From contig CAVWYT010000003.1 of NCBI GenBank assembly GCA_963759295.1, forward strand, positions 62,001 through 126,000: a stretch of DNA of 64,000 nt. Reading direction: 5' to 3'. This DNA is from WHSW01 sp963759295 (GTDB lineage Bacteria > Actinomycetota > Thermoleophilia > Solirubrobacterales > 70-9). Below the pieces are notes generated by a model that was not told the DNA's origin, ran no database searches, and was given only the letters and a program-made list of their open reading frames with translations. The position numbers were made by a program, and so were the translations under genes. Positions 59,674-64,000 of this stretch are shown here, piece by piece. Position 1 is the stretch's first letter, and the number at the start of each line of letters is the position of its first letter.

Positions 59674-60487
59674 CGATTGCGCCGGCTCGCACCATCTGCT
59701 TCTGGATCGGACATGGTCTCGCGAGACGTCGGGGCGCCGAGCGCAGCCGAGACCCGGTCGGCGGCGTTGCGCACTTGGGGGCCTAATACCTCTATGTCCT
59801 CGGGTGTCAATGTGAGAGTTAGCCCGGACACACTGAGTGCGCCGATGACTGTGTCCAGGCCGTTGTGAACCGGGGCACCTACGCATCTGACGTTTGGCTC
59901 ATTTTCCTCGTCGTCGATCGAATAGCCGCGCTCATGTACGCGCTTGAGGTCCGACAGTACGGCCGACAGGGAAGGAAGCGTACGGTGTGTCCGAGCTTGG
60001 AGCGGCGCTGGTCCCAGGAGCTGCCGCGCCTGTGGTTCCGGTAGCGCGGCGAGAATGGCCTTACCTACCGCCGTGCAGTGTAGATCGACGGGCATACCAA
60101 CCCGCGACACCATATGGTATGCGCGCGGGCTCTCGATCTTTGTGACGTACACCGCGGTCGAACCTCTGAGAACGGCGAAATGAACGGCATGCTGAGTGTC
60201 CGTCTGTAGTTCCGTCATGATCGGGTCAGCGATTCGGCGGACGTCGCTGTCAAGGAGACGGCCTGCAAGCGCGAGGGCTCCCGGTCCTACTGCGTAGGAC
60301 CCGCTGGGCCTGATACGACGTAATCCGCGCCCATCAGAGTGTGCAGGATCCGGTGTACGGTTGATTTAGGAAGCGTGAGTCGATCCGCAATCTCTCCGAG
60401 CCTGTGCGGCTGGCCTCCACCCAGCGCTTCGAGGACGGCAATCGCCTTCTCTACGGCGTTTTTGTCTTGACGGACTTTGGTTGGCAT
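59670..60487 (-). CDS. IclR-family transcriptional regulator, one frameshift
   Basis: Regulator of the transporter operon and probably the whole block. ATG 60487 opens a winged helix-turn-helix (AVEKAIAVLEALGGGQPHRLGEIADRL, LPKSTVHRILHTLMGADYVV). After a break near 60295 the next frame continues YAVGPGALALAGRLLDSDVR and the IclR effector domain (YHMVSRVGMPVDLHCTAVGKAILAALP, RVHERGYSIDDEENEPNVRCVGAPV). Only 33 bases separate it from the divergent GTG at 60521, so one operator could control both sides. It overlaps the potB start by 4 bases. Confidence 0.85.
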
Positions 60488-60520
60488 GGCTCAACCTTAT
60501 CGGTATGGTACGATTCCGCC

Positions 60521-60809
60521 GTGCAGGACGACGTTCCGTCTGCCAGGATAGCGCGTGTGCTCGGAGAGGCGAAGGTCATTCCCATTCTGCGCTCCGCTAC
60601 GTCTGAGGTGCTTTTTGAATGTTCTCGAACCGCTGATCGACGCCGGCTGCCGGGTGGTCGAGGCCCCCTGGAGCGAAGTCAAGGCGCACATCACACTCCA
60701 CGGCGGTTCAGCGGGACCAAGAGTGCCTGGCACTCACAACATGCAGCTCGCGGCTACACCACCCAGAGTCAGAGCCTGGCCTCGATGCGTCGGCTTCCAA
60801 TGCATCTAA
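60521..60809 (+). pseudogene. fragment of a second KDPG-aldolase-like protein
   Basis: GTG 60521 starts VQDDVPSARIARVLGEAKVIPILRS, resembling the first helix and strand of KDPG/KHG aldolases. After a frame change near 60615 the next frame gives NVLEPLIDAGCRVVEAPWSE, the expected helix-strand. Nothing after VVE fits an aldolase in any frame, and the catalytic lysine region is absent. It is either truncated or a short diverged relative. The annotation as aldolase rests on about 45 residues. Confidence 0.45.
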
Positions 60810-60862
60810 CGATCAACCCGTTGGCACTTCTGCCAGGCGACCGAGAAAGTACGGAGGTATCG

Positions 60863-61793
60863 ATGGCGAGTGATGCAGGAACACCGGCCTATGATGGACG
60901 CGGGGGTGCAAGCCCGCAGTGGTGGCCTTCGCGCTATGGGCCCGATGACCAACTTGGGGCCGGGAATGAGCTGACGCCCAAGCGCGCACTTGGCGCGCTG
61001 TCGCTTCCTCAATCCGGCGACGTAATCGAGCTCGGCCAGATCCTTAAGGCGGGCATGCCTGCGTTTCCCCCAGGACGTTTAACCAGCTGATCCTCTCGCA
61101 CGGGATGCTTGAATCGCTCCCGGTCGCTCCTGGCGAGAATGACGTCAATTGGTTTGAGGAGCAGGTCGTGCAGCCGTACCAGATCGGCTGCCACATTGAC
61201 GGGCTTGGGCATATCGGAATCCGTGGTCGCTTCTATAACGGGCACCACTACAAGGATTTCTACACACCGACAGGCCTGACAAAGCTCGGAATCGAGCACG
61301 TTCGGCCGTGGATCTGTCGTGGCGTGTGTCTCGATATTGCTGATCTGATGAACATGCCGAGACTCCCGGAAGGGTTTGTGGTGACGCCGGACCATCTCGA
61401 GGAGGCCTGTCTGCGGCAAGGCATTGGGGTCAAGCCGGGAGACGCTGTTCTGTTACATACTGGTTGGGCCGATCTCTGGATGCGAGATGACCACACCTAC
61501 ACTGACGGTGAGCCTGGCATAGGCTGGGATGCAGCTCACTGGTTGACGAAACCGCCGACCTTCGATCGTGGGCGCCGACAATTGGGCACTCGAAGTGATC
61601 CCGTTTGAGAATGACAAGCGGCCGTTTGTGGTTCATCAGCATGTAATTGCAGAGACCGGTACTTCGATCCTTGAAAATATTCCAGACCGTTGAGCTTGTC
61701 CGCGGAGGACACTCGGAGTTCCTGTTCATCCTAGCCGTCCCGAAGGGGCGCGGCGCGCCCGCCGGCCTCGCTGCGCCGCTCGCCATCGTTTGA
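60863..61793 (+). CDS. second cyclase-family hydrolase, three frameshifts
   Basis: Longer-type cyclase/kynurenine-formamidase-like protein. ATG 60863 with GGAGG upstream opens MASDAGTPAYDGRGG, followed by SPQWWPSRYGPDDQLGAGNE. After a break near 61080 come NQLILSHGMLESLP, the metal motif QIGCHIDGLGHIGIRG, GIEHVRPWICRGVCLDIAD and GDAVLLHTGWADLW. After another near 61565, IVGADNWALEVIPFENDK and VVHQHVIAETGTSILENI. A third near 61680 leads to VELVRGGHSEFLFILAVPKG and the stop at 61791-61793. It is only distantly similar to the 50.6 kb cyclase. Confidence 0.8.
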
Positions 61794-61975
61794 GCGGCTA
61801 CACGACCGAAGTGCGCGAGGTGCCCGCGGACCGTTTTTGGCTTCACTGTGTCTGGTGTGGCAGCGACCGACCGCTTCGACTTAGCCTCGTGATCGACGAC
61901 CTGATCGACGCCCTGAACATGGCCGAGCAGGCGGAGCTGCTCGCCGCGGTCACCGGCCAGAACGGGGATCGCTGA
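61790..61975 (+). CDS. small hypothetical protein, 61 aa
   Basis: TTG 61790 overlaps the preceding cyclase stop; GTG 61811 is an alternative start. The protein has a C-V-W-C-G motif in a short strand region, then an acidic helix (LVIDDLIDALNMAEQAELLAAVTG). It ends 4 bases before the debranching enzyme gene, and codon use returns to the high-GC style of that gene, so it may be the first gene of that operon. I do not recognise a family. Confidence 0.45.
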   Translation: MSGYTTEVREVPADRFWLHCVWCGSDRPLRLSLVIDDLIDALNMAEQAELLAAVTGQNGDR

Positions 61976-61979
61976 CCCG

Positions 61980-64000
61980 ATGGCTCGTGCCGAGGAGGCT
62001 CGCGGCGCCACGCGCAAGGCACCCGCGGACGACGTCGACCCGGCCGCGATCCGCTGGTTCGACCCGGTCACCGTGCCGATCGCGCGGGCAACCGACCTCG
62101 GCTCGGTCCAGGTCATCAAGCACGGCGACCTGTTCCTGCTGACCGACCCCTTCGGCGACGTCCACGTCGACTCCCGCGGGCTTGGCCTGTACGACCGGGA
62201 CACGCGCCTCCTGTCCTGCTCGCAGCTTCGCGTCAACGGCGCCCGGCCGGTGCTGCTGCAGGGCACGGCCGGCGGGAACTTCCGGGCCACGATCCAGCTC
62301 ACCAACCCGACGATCGACCGCAACATCGAGGCCAAGGTGAACCCGCTCGACGATCTCTCCGGGCGGAAGATCGGGATCGCGCGCGACCGGATGCTGTCGC
62401 TCGAGGGTCTCGAAGAGCGGCTCATGGTGGAGAACTACGCCGAGCACCCCGAGACGGTCACGATGGAGCTCGAGCTCGGGATCGACGGCGCCGACATCTT
62501 CGAGGTCCGCGGGCGGGTGCGCGACCAGCGCGGGACGCTCCTCCCGGCGGCCGTGCTTCCGGCGCGGGCAACGTTCCGCTACGACGGCCTCGACGGTCGC
62601 CGGCGCTCGACGTACCTGCGCTTCAGCGGTCCGGCGGACAAGATCGAACCGGTCGAAGCGCCTCGGGACGGATCGGAGTCCGGGGCCTGGTTGCGCCTCC
62701 GCTGGACCTGGCCCCTCGCCCCCGGCCAGCGGCGCGAGCTGCGCTGGGTCGTCTGGGCGACCGTGACCGACGCCGCGACCGCGGGCGACAGTCCGGCCGA
62801 GCTGTTCCCGGATGCGCCCCGGATCGACGAGGGCGAGCCAAGCGGCGCGTACAACGCCTGGTCGCGGAGCACGGCCGAGGTGGACACCGACCACGAGCTG
62901 TTCAACCTCACGGTGTCGCGCTCCGTGGCCGACCTCCGGCTGCTGATCAACGAGACGCCGGGCGAGGGCGAGCGCTATCTCGCCGCCGGCGTGCCGTGGT
63001 TCAGCACGCTGTTCGGGCGGGATTCGCTGATCACGTCGCTCCAGACGGTCCCGTTCCGCCCGCAGCTCGGCGTGGAGACGCTGACCGTGCTGGCGGCGCG
63101 CCAGTCGACCGAGCTCGACGAGTGGCGGGACGCGGAGCCGGGCAAGATCCTGCACGAGCTGCGCGTCGGCGAGATGGCGGCGACAAAGGAGCTGCCGCAC
63201 AGCCCGTACTACGGCAGCGTCGACGCAACGCCGCTGTGGCTCATCCTCCTCGGCGAGGTCTACGACTGGACCGGCGACCGCGAGCTCGTCGACCGCCTCT
63301 GGCCGAACGCGCTCGCCGCCCTCGACTGGATCGACCGCTACGGCGACCGGGACGGTGACGGCTTCGTCGAGTACGAGCGGCGCACCGATCACGGTCTGCT
63401 CAACCAGGGCTGGAAGGACTCGAGCGACGCGATCCGGGACCGGCAGGGCCGCGAGGTGCGTCCCCCGATCGCGCTGGCCGAGGTGCAGGGCTACGTGTTC
63501 GACGCCAAGCGCCGGATGGCCGGTCTTGCCCGCGTCCGCGGCGACCAGGCGCTGGCGGAGCGCCTCGAGCAGGACGCCGAGCAGCTGCGCGAACGCTTCG
63601 AGGCCGCGTTCTGGGTCGAGGACCAGGGCTACTACGCGATGGCCCTCGACCGCGACAAGCGGCCGGCGGACGCGATCGGGTCGAATGCCGGGCACTGCCT
63701 GTGGAGCGGGATCGTCGCGCCGGCCCGGGCGCGAAAGGTCGCGACCCGGCTGATGTCGCCGTCGATGTTCTCCGGCTGGGGCGTGCGCACGTACGCCGTC
63801 GATCAGCCGGGCTACAACCCGCTCGGCTACCACACCGGCACGGTGTGGCCGCACGACAGCTCGCTGATCGCGGCCGGGCTGAAGCGCTACGGGTTCGACG
63901 AGGAGTCGAACCGCCTGGTGGGGGACATCCTCGAGGCGGCCCAGCGCTTCCCGGCGTTCCGGCTGCCCGAGCTGTTCTGCGGCTTCGCACGCGAGGAGAA
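61980..64000 (+). CDS. glycogen debranching enzyme-like protein, cut by right window edge
   Basis: ATG 61980 opens a frame that is still open at the window end (673 codons). The N-terminal domain (about residues 30-300; VIKHGDLFLLTDPFGDV, GLGLYDRDTRLLS, QLRVNGARPVLLQ) is the glycogen debranching N-terminal beta domain. An (alpha/alpha)6 barrel follows, with GVPWFSTLFGRDSLITSLQ, HSPYYGSVDATPLWLILLGE, GLLNQGWKDSSDAI and GYHTGTVWPHDSSLIAAGL. This is the amylo-alpha-1,6-glucosidase-like family, often linked to trehalose or glycogen use. No signal peptide. Only the last few tens of residues should be missing, given the usual length of about 700. Confidence 0.9.
   Translation, partial: MARAEEARGATRKAPADDVDPAAIRWFDPVTVPIARATDLGSVQVIKHGDLFLLTDPFGDVHVDSRGLGLYDRDTRLLSCSQLRVNGARPVLLQGTAGGNFRATIQLTNPTIDRNIEAKVNPLDDLSGRKIGIARDRMLSLEGLEERLMVENYAEHPETVTMELELGIDGADIFEVRGRVRDQRGTLLPAAVLPARATFRYDGLDGRRRSTYLRFSGPADKIEPVEAPRDGSESGAWLRLRWTWPLAPGQRRELRWVVWATVTDAATAGDSPAELFPDAPRIDEGEPSGAYNAWSRSTAEVDTDHELFNLTVSRSVADLRLLINETPGEGERYLAAGVPWFSTLFGRDSLITSLQTVPFRPQLGVETLTVLAARQSTELDEWRDAEPGKILHELRVGEMAATKELPHSPYYGSVDATPLWLILLGEVYDWTGDRELVDRLWPNALAALDWIDRYGDRDGDGFVEYERRTDHGLLNQGWKDSSDAIRDRQGREVRPPIALAEVQGYVFDAKRRMAGLARVRGDQALAERLEQDAEQLRERFEAAFWVEDQGYYAMALDRDKRPADAIGSNAGHCLWSGIVAPARARKVATRLMSPSMFSGWGVRTYAVDQPGYNPLGYHTGTVWPHDSSLIAAGLKRYGFDEESNRLVGDILEAAQRFPAFRLPELFCGFAREE

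Noticed and set aside
60488..60520. IclR operator in the 33-base divergent gap
   Set aside because: The sequence (TTATCGGTATGGTACGATTC) has only weak symmetry, so I could not support a defined operator.
61950..63854. 634-residue open frame on the minus strand
   Set aside because: It is antisense to the debranching enzyme gene, which has complete family motifs. The minus frame is Arg/Val/Gly-rich with no domain, a GC-driven shadow.

Overview
The window is high-GC actinobacterial DNA. Gene content points to the Thermoleophilia (Solirubrobacterales/Gaiellales-like), although no rRNA is present to prove it. Pointers are an F420-dependent NADP reductase, a deazaflavin-dependent nitroreductase-type protein, several SnoaL-like proteins opening with MSQENVE, a TrpB2-type synthase, a SARP regulator and large multidomain kinase/cyclase proteins. 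Only two intact RNA genes are seen, both tRNA-Ser. No CRISPR array, rRNA or replication origin is visible.

Layout. 0-12.8 kb: a TIR protein cut by the left edge, an F420:NADP reductase, small conserved proteins, an ornithine-aminotransferase-like enzyme, a PhoD-like phosphatase, a DrrAB-type ABC exporter, a secreted M19-like hydrolase, and a GAF histidine kinase with a NarL/LuxR response regulator. 12.9-20.6 kb: one tightly overlapping type II fatty acid synthesis operon, fabD-fabH-fabG-acpP-fabF, an acyl-CoA carboxylase carboxyltransferase, an SGNH hydrolase, a MaoC dehydratase and fabI, preceded by a perfect 16-bp palindrome. 20.7-29.7 kb: mixed housekeeping genes (M23 peptidase, lipase-like hydrolase, desaturase, 2-hydroxyacid dehydrogenase, rlmN, zinc peptidase, cyclophilin). 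29.8-34.1 kb: a 1446-residue kinase/ATPase/cyclase protein whose kinase lacks the VAIK lysine but carries a lysine at the WNK position. 34.1-38.9 kb: phosphotriesterase-like protein, USP, tadA, tRNA-Ser(GGA), trpB2, ytoQ, tRNA-Ser(CGA).

38.9-49.8 kb is accessory. It has a small segment between tRNA-Ser(CGA) and a decayed tRNA-Ala 3' part, with secreted proteins and a diverged repeat pair. Next comes a signalling block: a SARP regulator with USP-like domains, a solute-binding lipoprotein, and a transmembrane Ser/Thr kinase with an outer beta-propeller. Secreted/propeller proteins follow. 49.8-61.8 kb is a lower-GC catabolic block: two different cyclase-family hydrolases, an SDR, RidA, a KDPG-aldolase-like protein, a KDG-kinase-like protein, a PotABCD-type transporter and an IclR regulator, interrupted by integrase and ATPase fragments. 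From 61.98 kb a glycogen-debranching-type enzyme runs off the right edge.

Single-base frame changes break at least a dozen otherwise well-conserved genes (TIR, fabI, M23 peptidase, desaturase, rlmN, SnoaL, both cyclases, eda, kdgK, potB, potC, iclR). The protein sequence on both sides stays family-like, so assembly indels look more likely than decay for most of them. For these genes the coordinates cover the reconstructed gene, not one open frame.
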